Of a stretch of DNA of 12,986 bases, positions 6,888 to 12,986 are shown one piece after another; within the stretch, counting starts at the first letter, position 1, and the number at the start of each line of letters is the position of its first letter. A program made the position numbers and the translations under genes. Source of the stretch: CAMBDR01 sp046597185 (GTDB lineage Bacteria > Pseudomonadota > Gammaproteobacteria > Burkholderiales > Burkholderiaceae_D); the NCBI GenBank assembly GCA_046597185.1, contig JBKJLF010000319.1, positions 1 through 12,986 on the forward strand, read 5' to 3'. The notes under the pieces are model-generated. The model searched no databases. It worked only from the letters and a program-made list of their open reading frames with translations, and was not told where the DNA came from.

Positions 6888-8007
6888 GCCCGTTGCCGAC
6901 GAATTAACCCTGGATCGCCAAGCCAGCCTTGCTGAGCTTGCCGAGCTTGCCAAATCCATCAAACAATGGGGGCGTGCGCTCGGGTTTGCTGAGATTCGCA
7001 TTACCGACATCGATCTGGCCCAGGCCGAAGCGGGCTTACTGGCTTGGTTGGCAGCGGGTTTTCATGGACAGATGGATTATATGGCAAGTCACGGCGTAAA
7101 GCGAGCGCGGCCTGCTGAGTTGGTGCCGGGAACGGTTCGGGTGATCACGGCGCGCATGGATTATTTACCACAAACCACCAGGCCGGACTGGCGCGCGCAG
7201 GAGTCAGCGCGTTTGGCCCAGCCGCAACAGGCGCAAGTGGCCCTGTATGCGCGTGGCCGCGACTACCACAAAGTGTTGCGCCAGCGCCTGGCCCAATTGG
7301 TGGCGCAAATTGAAGCGCACATCGGGCCGATCGGGCATCGTGTATTTACCGATTCTGCCCCCGTGTTGGAAGAAGCTTTGGCCGCCAAAGCAGGTTTGGG
7401 TTGGCGTGGTAAGCATACTTTGCTGTTAAATCGCAACGCTGGCTCAATGTTTTTTTTGGGTGAAATTTTTGTCGATATCCCATTGCCAGTCGATGCGCCT
7501 GTGCAAAATCATTGTGGTCAATGCCAAGCTTGCATCGATATTTGCCCCACCAAGGCCATTATCGGCCCGCATCAATTGGATGCGCGCCGTTGTATTTCGT
7601 ATTTGACGATTGAATTTAAGGGCACAATTGCCGCGGAACTGCGCCCTTTAATGGGCAACCGCATCTACGGTTGTGATGATTGTCAATGGATTTGCCCGTG
7701 GAATAAGTTTGCCAAATTAGCCAGTGTGCCCGATTTTGCGGTACGCAATGGCTTGGATCAAGCCAGCCTGATTGAATTATTTGCCTGGGATGAGGCGCAA
7801 TTTCAACAGCGTTTCGAAGGCAGCCCGATTAGGCGCATCGGCCACGAGGCGTGGTTACGCAATATTGCCGTGGCCCTGGGGAATGCTGCGCAGAGTGGTA
7901 TGCGTGGCGATGCGGCCATCGTTGCGGCCTTGCAAGCGCGCCTGTCCCACCCTTCAGCACTGGTATTGGAACATGTTAGCTGGGCGTTACAGCAGCATTG
8001 GAGCTGA
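6886..8007 (+). CDS. queG: Epoxyqueuosine reductase QueG
   Basis: QueG is a cobalamin and [4Fe-4S] enzyme that reduces epoxyqueuosine to queuosine at tRNA wobble position 34, the last step of the pathway. The 373 residues fit the family. Seen in order are an N-terminal cobalamin-binding region with GFHGQMDYM (58-66), TDSAPVLEEALAAKAGLGWRG (155-175; Asp156 is at the position proposed as proton donor), a first cluster motif CGQCQACIDICP (C210, C213, C216, C220), a lone Cys236 in RRCISYLTIE, and a second set CDDCQWICPWN (C263, C266, C270). A HEAT-like C-terminus with RIGHEAWLRNIAVALGN follows. All eight ligand cysteines are present. I prefer the ATG at 6886; an in-frame GTG at 6850 would add 12 residues. 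Neither has a Shine-Dalgarno sequence. The stop codon lies in a 12-base tandem repeat. Confidence 0.95.
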   Translation: MPVADELTLDRQASLAELAELAKSIKQWGRALGFAEIRITDIDLAQAEAGLLAWLAAGFHGQMDYMASHGVKRARPAELVPGTVRVITARMDYLPQTTRPDWRAQESARLAQPQQAQVALYARGRDYHKVLRQRLAQLVAQIEAHIGPIGHRVFTDSAPVLEEALAAKAGLGWRGKHTLLLNRNAGSMFFLGEIFVDIPLPVDAPVQNHCGQCQACIDICPTKAIIGPHQLDARRCISYLTIEFKGTIAAELRPLMGNRIYGCDDCQWICPWNKFAKLASVPDFAVRNGLDQASLIELFAWDEAQFQQRFEGSPIRRIGHEAWLRNIAVALGNAAQSGMRGDAAIVAALQARLSHPSALVLEHVSWALQQHWS

Positions 8008-8036
8008 AAACTGAGCTGAAAATTGAGCTGAGATTT
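8001..8036. repeat. Three tandem 12-base repeats across the queG stop codon
   Basis: The units GAGCTGAAAACT, GAGCTGAAAATT and GAGCTGAGATTT lie end to end. Because the period is a multiple of three, each unit brings an in-frame TGA (8005, 8017, 8029), giving three in-frame stops at 12-base spacing. Confidence 0.88.
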
Positions 8037-8056
8037 TGACCGGGATGCGATCAAGT

Positions 8057-8086
8057 CTGCCATCGAAGCGCTATTCACGGTAAAAT
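8057..8086 (+). promoter_or_regulatory. Probable promoter of the HDOD gene
   Basis: CTGCCA (8057-8062, four of six to TTGACA) and TAAAAT (8081-8086, five of six to TATAAT) are 18 bases apart. A start near 8093 would leave a leader of about 25 bases before the ATG at 8118. Confidence 0.4.
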
Positions 8087-8117
8087 GGCGCATTGATTAC
8101 TTTAGCAATGAGTGGAT

Positions 8118-9167
8118 ATGAAAAACTGGATCAGCCGTTTATTTGGCAAGGGCGAAGAAGCAGCGCCGGTTGCTGTGGTGCCATCTACCACGCCTGCCGC
8201 GCCTGCCAAGGTGCGCACCCCCGAGGGCGAGCCCAAACCAGTGCCATCGGCCGAAGTCATGCGCACCTTGCGTTTGCATCATGCTTCGGATGTGAATGCC
8301 TTGTTTTACCGCTGGTTGATTGGTCAGCATCAGCAAACGCCCTTGCCCTCGTCCGAATTTGAGAAAAAGGTGTTGCAGGCCCTCGAAACGCTGACCAAGT
8401 CCGAGTCGGGCGGTGCCAATCTGGTGCCGCGTGTGCCCGCCGTGATTCCCCAGTTATTGAAAAGTCTGCGCGATGAAAGTAGTTCCGCGCTCGATCTGGC
8501 GCGCCAGATTTCGCATGATATCGTGCTCGTGGCAGAAGTGATACACGAAGCCAATAGTTCGTTCTACCATCCCGCTAAACCAATCCATAATATCGAAAAT
8601 GCCGTCATGTTATTGGGCCAAAATGGCTTGCGCCTAGTAATTGCACGGGTTGCTTTTCGCCCCCTCATCAATATGCAATCCGGGCATTTTGCCAAGGTGG
8701 TGGCCCCCAAGATTTGGGCGCAATCAGAAAAATGTGCCGATGCCTGTAAAATTTTGTCTGGCCCGATGAAAGCCGATCCGTTTATCGCGTACTTGGCGGG
8801 TTTAATCCAAAATGTGGGCATGATCGTGGCTTTTCGCATGATCGATCATGGCTATCAAGGCAAAATGTTGCCCGATTCCGATCACTTTTGCTATTCCTTT
8901 TTCCGTTTGACCCGTCTGCTGTCCGCCCGTATCGCGCAAGCCTGGGATTTTCCGCCGCAGGTGATTCAAGGTCTGGAGAAGTTGGCGCTGGGTGAATGGA
9001 CCGCCCATGCAATGGAAGAAGTGCTATTCATGAGTGATCAAATGGGCAAGCTGCGTATTTTGGTTGATCAACAAGTTTTGCAAGAAGAAGAACATTTCAC
9101 CATCAATGGCTTGTCGCCCGAAGCCGAGGCGTATTTTCACCAGATGCGTTTCCTGGCGGCAGCCTGA
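8118..9167 (+). CDS. HDOD domain-containing signalling protein
   Basis: HDOD proteins are cytoplasmic relatives of HD hydrolases, usually non-catalytic and acting in signalling or regulation; the specific role here is unknown. The 349 residues begin with a short amphipathic segment MKNWISRLFGK, then a Pro/Ala-rich stretch to about 43. A helical part (VMRTLRLHHASDVNALFYRW, 48-66) and the HDOD domain from about 100 to 300 follow. Domain hallmarks are LVPRVPAVIPQLL, ISHDIVLVAEVIHEANSSFY (131-150) and IENAVMLLGQNGLRLVI (159-175). Where true HD enzymes have LHDIG, this has IQNVG (230-234), so the metal-binding pair is lost and hydrolase activity is unlikely. A GTG two codons upstream is in frame, but I chose the ATG at 8118. 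No partner domain such as EAL or a receiver is fused. The gene lies between queG and the leu operon and probably has its own promoter. Confidence 0.85.
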   Translation: MKNWISRLFGKGEEAAPVAVVPSTTPAAPAKVRTPEGEPKPVPSAEVMRTLRLHHASDVNALFYRWLIGQHQQTPLPSSEFEKKVLQALETLTKSESGGANLVPRVPAVIPQLLKSLRDESSSALDLARQISHDIVLVAEVIHEANSSFYHPAKPIHNIENAVMLLGQNGLRLVIARVAFRPLINMQSGHFAKVVAPKIWAQSEKCADACKILSGPMKADPFIAYLAGLIQNVGMIVAFRMIDHGYQGKMLPDSDHFCYSFFRLTRLLSARIAQAWDFPPQVIQGLEKLALGEWTAHAMEEVLFMSDQMGKLRILVDQQVLQEEEHFTINGLSPEAEAYFHQMRFLAAA

Positions 9168-9237
9168 TGCGTGGATTTTCCTCAAATTTCCGAATAAATC
9201 CCGTGCATTTCCTGGAAAAGAGTCAGAATTCAATGGT

Positions 9238-9291
9238 GCGGCGCAAGATAGGCGAATAAAAATATGGCATAATGATGAGTTCTTGCGCCGC
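9238..9291. other. 11-base perfect inverted repeat upstream of leuC
   Basis: GCGGCGCAAGA (9238-9248) is the exact reverse complement of TCTTGCGCCGC (9281-9291), with 32 A/T-rich bases between. It may be a long-loop terminator for the HDOD gene, an operator, or part of a leader RNA. The T-run at 9307-9313 is 15 bases past the right arm, too far for a standard intrinsic terminator. Confidence 0.6.
9265..9273 (+). promoter_or_regulatory. Probable extended -10 promoter of the leu operon
   Basis: TGG directly followed by CATAAT gives an extended -10 element (TGn plus five of six bases of TATAAT) inside the loop of the inverted repeat. The -35 region is poor, as is common for extended -10 promoters. 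Transcription would start near 9280, at the edge of the right arm, giving a leader of about 60 bases to leuC. Confidence 0.4.
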
Positions 9292-9341
9292 CTTGGCACG
9301 CCTTCGTTTTTTTCTCTCAAAATCCACTACATCACATGGAC

Positions 9342-10745
9342 ATGGCTAAAACGCTTTACGACAAACTCTGGGAATCGCATATCGTTCACGAAGATGACGA
9401 TGGCACTGCGCTACTTTATATTGATCGCCATCTGATTCATGAAGTCACCAGCCCGCAGGCGTTTGATGGTTTGAAATTGGCAGGTCGGCAACCATGGCGG
9501 GTTTCTGCCAATTTGGTGGTCGCCGATCATAACGTCCCCACCACCGATCGCGCCCAAGGTATTGTCGATCCGGTTTCGCGCCTGCAAGTCGAAACCCTGG
9601 ACGCCAATGCCAAAACCTATGGTCTGACTTATTTCAACATGAATGACAAACGCCAAGGTATTGTGCATGTGATTGGGCCAGAACAAGGTGCCACATTGCC
9701 CGGCATGACGGTCGTATGTGGTGATTCTCATACCTCCACCCACGGCGCATTCGGCGCATTGGCGCATGGCATCGGCACCTCCGAAGTGGAGCACGTGTTG
9801 GCCACGCAAACCTTGTTGGCCAAAAAATCCAAAGCCATGCTGGTACAAATCGATGGCGCATTACCTTTTGGTGTGACCGCCAAAGACGTGGTGCTGGCCG
9901 TGATTGGTAAAATTGGTACAGCTGGTGGTACCGGTTATGCGATTGAATTTGCCGGTTCCACGATTCGCAGCATGTCGATGGAAGGGCGCATGACCATTTG
10001 CAATATGGCCATTGAAGCTGGTGCCCGCGCCGGCATGATCGGGGTCGATGAAATTACCGTGCAATATGTAAAAGGCCGTCCCTTTGCCCCGGTGGGGCCA
10101 CATTGGCAGTGCGCCATCGACTATTGGCGCACCCTACACTCCGACCCCGGTGCCCGTTTTGATATGGTGGTCACGCTGGATGCGAGTGAAGTCAAGCCGC
10201 AGGTGACCTGGGGTACGTCGCCTGAAATGGTGTTGGCCATCGATCAACGCGTGCCCGACCCGGACCTCGAAAAAGATCCCGTCAAGCGTGATGCCATGGA
10301 AAAAGCGCTGGCCTATATGGCGCTTAAACCCAATACTGCGATGGAAGACATTCGCATCGATAAAGTGTTTATCGGCTCCTGTACCAATTCCCGCATTGAA
10401 GATTTGCGCGCGGCAGCGGCGGTGGTGCGCGGCAAATATCGCGCCTCCAACGTAAAGCTGGCCATGGTGGTGGCCGGTTCCGGTTTGGTCAAGGAACAAG
10501 CCGAGCGTGAAGGCCTGGATCAAATTTTCCGTGACGCCGGTTTTGAATGGCGCGAACCCGGTTGTTCGATGTGCCTGGCCATGAATGCTGATCGGCTGGA
10601 ACCGGGTGAGCGTTGTGCTTCCACCTCGAACCGTAACTTTGAAGGTCGTCAGGGGCAGGGTGGACGCACCCATCTGGTATCGCCTGCGATGGCGGCAGCG
10701 GCGGGTATCGCGGGTCATTTTGTTGATGTGCGTCGCTTGTCTTAA
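9342..10745 (+). CDS. leuC: 3-isopropylmalate dehydratase large subunit
   Basis: With LeuD it forms the [4Fe-4S] isomerase that converts 2-isopropylmalate to 3-isopropylmalate in leucine synthesis. The 467 residues match the family throughout: TLYDKLWESHIVHE at the start, LLYIDRHLIHEVTSPQAFDG, VCGDSHTSTHGAFGALAHGI, SMEGRMTICNMAIEAGARAG and RCASTSNRNFEGRQG. The cluster ligands are the cysteine of IGSCTNSR (residue 347) and the two of PGCSMCLAM (408, 411). The strand before GSG reads VVAGSG, where E. coli, Neisseria and Burkholderia relatives, as I recall them, have VVPGSG. An in-frame ATG two codons earlier (9336) is possible; MAKTLYDKL fits the usual N-terminus. No Shine-Dalgarno sequence precedes either. 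It is the first gene of leuC-ecn-leuD-leuB. Confidence 0.96.
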   Translation: MAKTLYDKLWESHIVHEDDDGTALLYIDRHLIHEVTSPQAFDGLKLAGRQPWRVSANLVVADHNVPTTDRAQGIVDPVSRLQVETLDANAKTYGLTYFNMNDKRQGIVHVIGPEQGATLPGMTVVCGDSHTSTHGAFGALAHGIGTSEVEHVLATQTLLAKKSKAMLVQIDGALPFGVTAKDVVLAVIGKIGTAGGTGYAIEFAGSTIRSMSMEGRMTICNMAIEAGARAGMIGVDEITVQYVKGRPFAPVGPHWQCAIDYWRTLHSDPGARFDMVVTLDASEVKPQVTWGTSPEMVLAIDQRVPDPDLEKDPVKRDAMEKALAYMALKPNTAMEDIRIDKVFIGSCTNSRIEDLRAAAAVVRGKYRASNVKLAMVVAGSGLVKEQAEREGLDQIFRDAGFEWREPGCSMCLAMNADRLEPGERCASTSNRNFEGRQGQGGRTHLVSPAMAAAAGIAGHFVDVRRLS

Positions 10746-10786
10746 GTGTATTCTCTGTTCAATGTCTGAATGGTAAAGGTGGATTT

Positions 10787-10921
10787 ATGAAGAAAATGAT
10801 TCTGTTGGTGTTGAGTTTGTCCGTCGTAAGCTTATTGCTGGGTGGTTGCAATACGGTTGCCGGCTTGGGGAAAGATGTCAAAAAAGTCGGCGAAGTGGTC
10901 GAAGGCGCAGGCAAAAAGTAA
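10787..10921 (+). CDS. Entericidin-type small lipoprotein
   Basis: This 44-residue product has a positive start (MKKM), a hydrophobic core and a lipobox ending in LLGGC (cysteine 21). A short mature peptide, CNTVAGLGKDVKKVGEVVEG plus AGKK, follows. The CNT.AG.GKDV..VG pattern is that of the entericidin A/B family, small lipoproteins first described in E. coli as a toxin/antidote pair. It should be lipid-modified and exported to the envelope. AAGG at 10776-10779 followed by TGG gives the best ribosome binding site in the operon. The gene sits 41 bases after leuC and 21 before leuD, so it is cotranscribed with leucine synthesis genes. Only one entericidin is seen, so no toxin-antidote pair is present here. 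Its function in this place is unknown. Confidence 0.88.
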   Translation: MKKMILLVLSLSVVSLLLGGCNTVAGLGKDVKKVGEVVEGAGKK

Positions 10922-10931
10922 ATGATAAATA

Positions 10932-10942
10932 AGTGAATCACT
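10932..10942. other. Palindrome abutting the leuD start codon
   Basis: AGTGAATCACT is an 11-base palindrome with a single central base. In RNA it could form only a weak AGTG/CACT stem with a three-base loop. It occupies the place of a Shine-Dalgarno sequence directly before the leuD ATG. Confidence 0.35.
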
Positions 10943-11590
10943 ATGGAAAAATTTAATTTGCACGAAGGTTTGGTGGCACCGCTGGATCGTGCCAATGTGG
11001 ATACCGACGCCATCATTCCTAAACAATTTTTGAAATCGATTTTACGCACCGGGTTTGGCGTGAATCTGTTTGATGAATGGCGCTATCTGGATCGCGGTGA
11101 ACCGAGCCAAGATGCATCGCAACGCCCCTTGAACCATGATTTTGTCCTCAATCAGCCACGCTATCAGGGGGCCTCCATACTGTTGACGCGCAAAAATTTT
11201 GGCTGCGGTTCCTCGCGTGAGCATGCGCCGTGGGCCTTGGGACAATATGGCTTTCGCGCCATCATCGCGCCCAGCTTTGCCGATATCTTTTTTAATAACT
11301 GCTATAAAAATGGTCTATTGCCGATTGTGTTGCCTGAATTGCAAATTGATCAATTAATGGATGCAGTGAAAGCCTTTGTTGGCTTTAAACTGATCATTGA
11401 TTTGGATCAGCAAATGGTGCGGACTGTGGATGGCGGCAATAGCTATCCATTTGAAATCGATACTTTTCGTAAATACTGTTTGCTCAATGGCCTGGATGAT
11501 ATCGGTTTAAGTTTGCGTCAGGCCGATAAAATTCGTGCCTTTGAAGATCGGCATTTGGCGGCGCAACCATGGTTGGCCAATACCATTTAA
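10943..11590 (+). CDS. leuD: 3-isopropylmalate dehydratase small subunit
   Basis: LeuD supplies the swivel domain of the isopropylmalate isomerase and pairs with LeuC. The 215-residue length is typical of the bacterial long form. Clear family motifs are LDRANVDTDAIIPKQFLK (14-31), LTRKNFGCGSSREHAPWAL (81-99, the substrate-binding loop) and IIAPSFADIFFNNCYKNGLLP (107-127). No Shine-Dalgarno sequence lies before the ATG. The preceding lipoprotein gene stops only 21 bases upstream and has a strong ribosome binding site, so leuD translation may depend on reinitiation or coupling. It is followed by leuB 18 bases downstream. Confidence 0.96.
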   Translation: MEKFNLHEGLVAPLDRANVDTDAIIPKQFLKSILRTGFGVNLFDEWRYLDRGEPSQDASQRPLNHDFVLNQPRYQGASILLTRKNFGCGSSREHAPWALGQYGFRAIIAPSFADIFFNNCYKNGLLPIVLPELQIDQLMDAVKAFVGFKLIIDLDQQMVRTVDGGNSYPFEIDTFRKYCLLNGLDDIGLSLRQADKIRAFEDRHLAAQPWLANTI

Positions 11591-11608
11591 AAATACCGAA
11601 GGATAGTC

Positions 11609-12682
11609 ATGAAAATTGCAGTCTTGCCGGGTGATGGTATCGGCCCGGAAATCGTCGCAGAAGCACTCAAAGTGTTGCACGCCCTGGGCGAATCATTTGA
11701 AATTGAAAGCGCCCTGGTTGGCGGTGCGGCCTATGATGCGCATGGCCACCCCTTGCCGGAAGCAACCTTGGCCCTGGCCAAACAAGCCGATGCGGTGCTG
11801 TTTGGCGCGGTGGGAGATTGGAAATACGATACGCTGGAACGGCCACTACGGCCCGAGCAAGCCATTTTGGGTTTGCGCAAACAGCTCGGCCTGTTTGCCA
11901 ATTTGCGCCCGGCGATTCTCTACCCGGAACTGGCGGGTGCTTCGACCTTGAAGCCGGAAGTGGTGTCGGGCCTGGATATTTTGATCGTGCGCGAATTGAC
12001 GGGCGATATCTATTTTGGCCAGCCACGCGGCGTGCGTATTTGCCCGGATGGCCCGTTTCAGGGACAGCGCGAAGGTTTTGATACCATGCGCTATGCCGAA
12101 GGTGAAATTCGCCGGATTGCGCATGTGGCATTTCAAGCGGCGCAAAAGCGTTCGGGTCGCCTGACCAGTGTTGATAAAGCCAATGTGTTGGAAACCTTTC
12201 AATTCTGGAAGGAAATCGTGATCGACGTGCATCGTGAATACCCCGATGTTGCGCTCGACCATATGTATGTCGATAACGCTGCCATGCAATTGGTGCGCGC
12301 GCCGAAAAAGTTTGATGTGGTGGTCACGGGCAATATGTTTGGTGACATCTTGTCGGACGCCGCTGCCATGCTGACTGGCTCGATCGGCATGTTGCCCTCT
12401 GCTTCGCTTGACGCCAACAACAAAGGTTTATACGAGCCTTCGCATGGCTCGGCTCCGGATATCGCAGGCAAGGGCGTTGCCAACCCGCTGGCGACGATTT
12501 TATCGGCCGCCATGATGTTGCGTTTTAGCTTGAACAAACCGGAGCAGGCAGCCCGGATTGAAGCAGCGGTGCAAAAAGTATTGCAGCAAGGCTTGCGCAC
12601 TGCCGATATCTTTGAAGCCGGGACTGAAAAAGTCTCAACCTCACAAATGGGTGAGGCGGTCTTGCGCGCTTTGCCGACATAA
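11609..12682 (+). CDS. leuB: 3-isopropylmalate dehydrogenase
   Basis: LeuB oxidises and decarboxylates 3-isopropylmalate with NAD to 2-oxoisocaproate in the cytoplasm, the third step of leucine synthesis. The 357 residues fit the family. Seen are LPGDGIGPEIV (6-16), substrate-binding arginines R90, R100 and R128 (VRELTGDIYFG, with catalytic Tyr135), Lys190 in VDKAN, metal ligands D222 (YVDNAAMQLV), D246 and D250 (GDILSD), and the NAD loop HGSAPDIAGKGVANP (279-293). The ATG at 11609 has AAGGA five bases upstream. The 18-base gap from leuD indicates one transcript. The region after its stop holds two alternative hairpins before asd. Confidence 0.97.
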   Translation: MKIAVLPGDGIGPEIVAEALKVLHALGESFEIESALVGGAAYDAHGHPLPEATLALAKQADAVLFGAVGDWKYDTLERPLRPEQAILGLRKQLGLFANLRPAILYPELAGASTLKPEVVSGLDILIVRELTGDIYFGQPRGVRICPDGPFQGQREGFDTMRYAEGEIRRIAHVAFQAAQKRSGRLTSVDKANVLETFQFWKEIVIDVHREYPDVALDHMYVDNAAMQLVRAPKKFDVVVTGNMFGDILSDAAAMLTGSIGMLPSASLDANNKGLYEPSHGSAPDIAGKGVANPLATILSAAMMLRFSLNKPEQAARIEAAVQKVLQQGLRTADIFEAGTEKVSTSQMGEAVLRALPT

Positions 12683-12684
12683 GT

Positions 12685-12723
12685 TGATGCCCGGTTGCAC
12701 CGGGTTGGCGCATCATTTGATGC
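12685..12723 (+). promoter_or_regulatory. Alternative hairpins between leuB and asd
   Basis: TGATGC occurs at 12685-12690 and 12718-12723, with the complementary GCATCA at 12710-12715 between them. GCATCA can pair upstream, enclosing an inner CCGGT/ACCGG stem (12691-12695 with 12699-12703) beside a six-base bulge, or downstream as GCATC/GATGC with a four-base loop. The two folds exclude each other. The asd ribosome binding site follows at 12744-12749. Confidence 0.4.
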
Positions 12724-12754
12724 AAATAGTAGTGTCACTTTTTAGGGAGTCATG

Positions 12755-12986
12755 ATGAAATTGGTAGGCTTGGTAGGTTGGCGCGGTATGGTTGGCTCAG
12801 TCTTGATGCAACGCATGCAAGACGAAGGCGACTTCGCGCACATTGATGCGATGTTTTTTTCAACCTCGAACGTGGGCGGTAAAGCACCTGCTTTTGCCAA
12901 CACGGAAACCACATTGCAAGACGCCAAAGACATTACCACCCTGAAAAAATGCGATATTATTATTACCTGCCAGGGCGGTGATTACA
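12755..12986 (+). CDS. asd: Aspartate-semialdehyde dehydrogenase, 3' end cut by the window
   Basis: Asd reduces aspartyl phosphate to aspartate semialdehyde with NADPH, the branch point to diaminopimelate/lysine, threonine and methionine. The 77 codons present match the N-terminus of E. coli Asd closely: VGLVGWRGMVGSVLMQRM (NADP-binding loop), MFFSTSNVGGKAPAF, TLQDAKDI and DIIITCQGGDY at the cut. The active-site cysteine lies beyond the window. Two ATG codons are adjacent (12752, 12755). I chose the second because AGGGAG (12744-12749) is five bases before it and only two before the first, and because MK fits the family start. The gap to leuB is 72 bases, so asd may be read from the leu transcript. 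Confidence 0.95.
   Translation, partial: MKLVGLVGWRGMVGSVLMQRMQDEGDFAHIDAMFFSTSNVGGKAPAFANTETTLQDAKDITTLKKCDIIITCQGGDY

Noticed and set aside
9291..9313. Intrinsic terminator before leuC ending in the T-run at 9307-9313
   Set aside because: No stable hairpin abuts the T-run; the 11-base repeat ends 15 bases before it and has a 32-base loop.
10134..10718. A 194-residue minus-strand frame inside leuC, and a 145-residue one at 9411-9848
   Set aside because: Both are antisense to well-conserved LeuC sequence and are histidine-, glycine- and threonine-rich in the way of antisense artefacts.
10787..10921. A complete entericidin toxin-antitoxin pair in the leu operon
   Set aside because: Only one small lipoprotein gene fits between leuC and leuD; no second entericidin frame is present.
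12731..12743. AGTGTCACT followed by T5 as a terminator before asd
   Set aside because: The arms are four bases with one base between them, too short to form a terminator hairpin.

Overview
This window looks like ordinary, densely coded chromosome from a betaproteobacterium, most likely of the order Burkholderiales. The reasons are the gene order leuC - small entericidin-type lipoprotein - leuD - leuB - asd, the close resemblance of the LeuC, QueG and Ppx proteins to those I know from that group, and the moderate base composition. The genus cannot be fixed from the sequence alone; an Oxalobacteraceae-like organism is a guess. I see no phage, insertion sequence, CRISPR array, tRNA or rRNA.

Layout. 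From 1 to 2251 (+) a membrane diguanylate cyclase, cut by the window start, is followed 19 bases later by ppx (exopolyphosphatase). A short gap holding a 10-base tandem repeat and a probable promoter leads to prfC (peptide chain release factor 3, +), which ends 4 bases from the convergent end of a minus-strand block. That block, read from right to left, is tsaE (tRNA t6A synthesis), amiC-type N-acetylmuramoyl-L-alanine amidase (cell division) and a YeaD-family hexose-6-phosphate mutarotase. These three are tightly packed and probably cotranscribed. queG (last step of queuosine synthesis) diverges from tsaE. Next on + come an HDOD-domain signalling protein and the leucine operon leuC-ecn-leuD-leuB. 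Then follows asd (aspartate semialdehyde dehydrogenase), cut by the window end after 77 codons.

How the genes fit together. LeuC and LeuD form isopropylmalate isomerase, and LeuB carries out the following oxidative step of leucine synthesis. Asd feeds lysine, threonine, methionine and cell-wall diaminopimelate. TsaE and QueG both serve tRNA anticodon-loop modification, and PrfC acts in translation termination. The diguanylate cyclase and Ppx are neighbouring signalling-nucleotide and polyphosphate enzymes.

The items worth a second look are mostly small and non-coding. They are short tandem repeats starting exactly at the stop codons of ppx and queG, an 11-base perfect inverted repeat enclosing the likely leu promoter, and a pair of mutually exclusive hairpins between leuB and asd. 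There is also a 44-residue lipoprotein gene inside the leu operon and a run of genes lacking a Shine-Dalgarno sequence. I found no convincing new multi-gene system.
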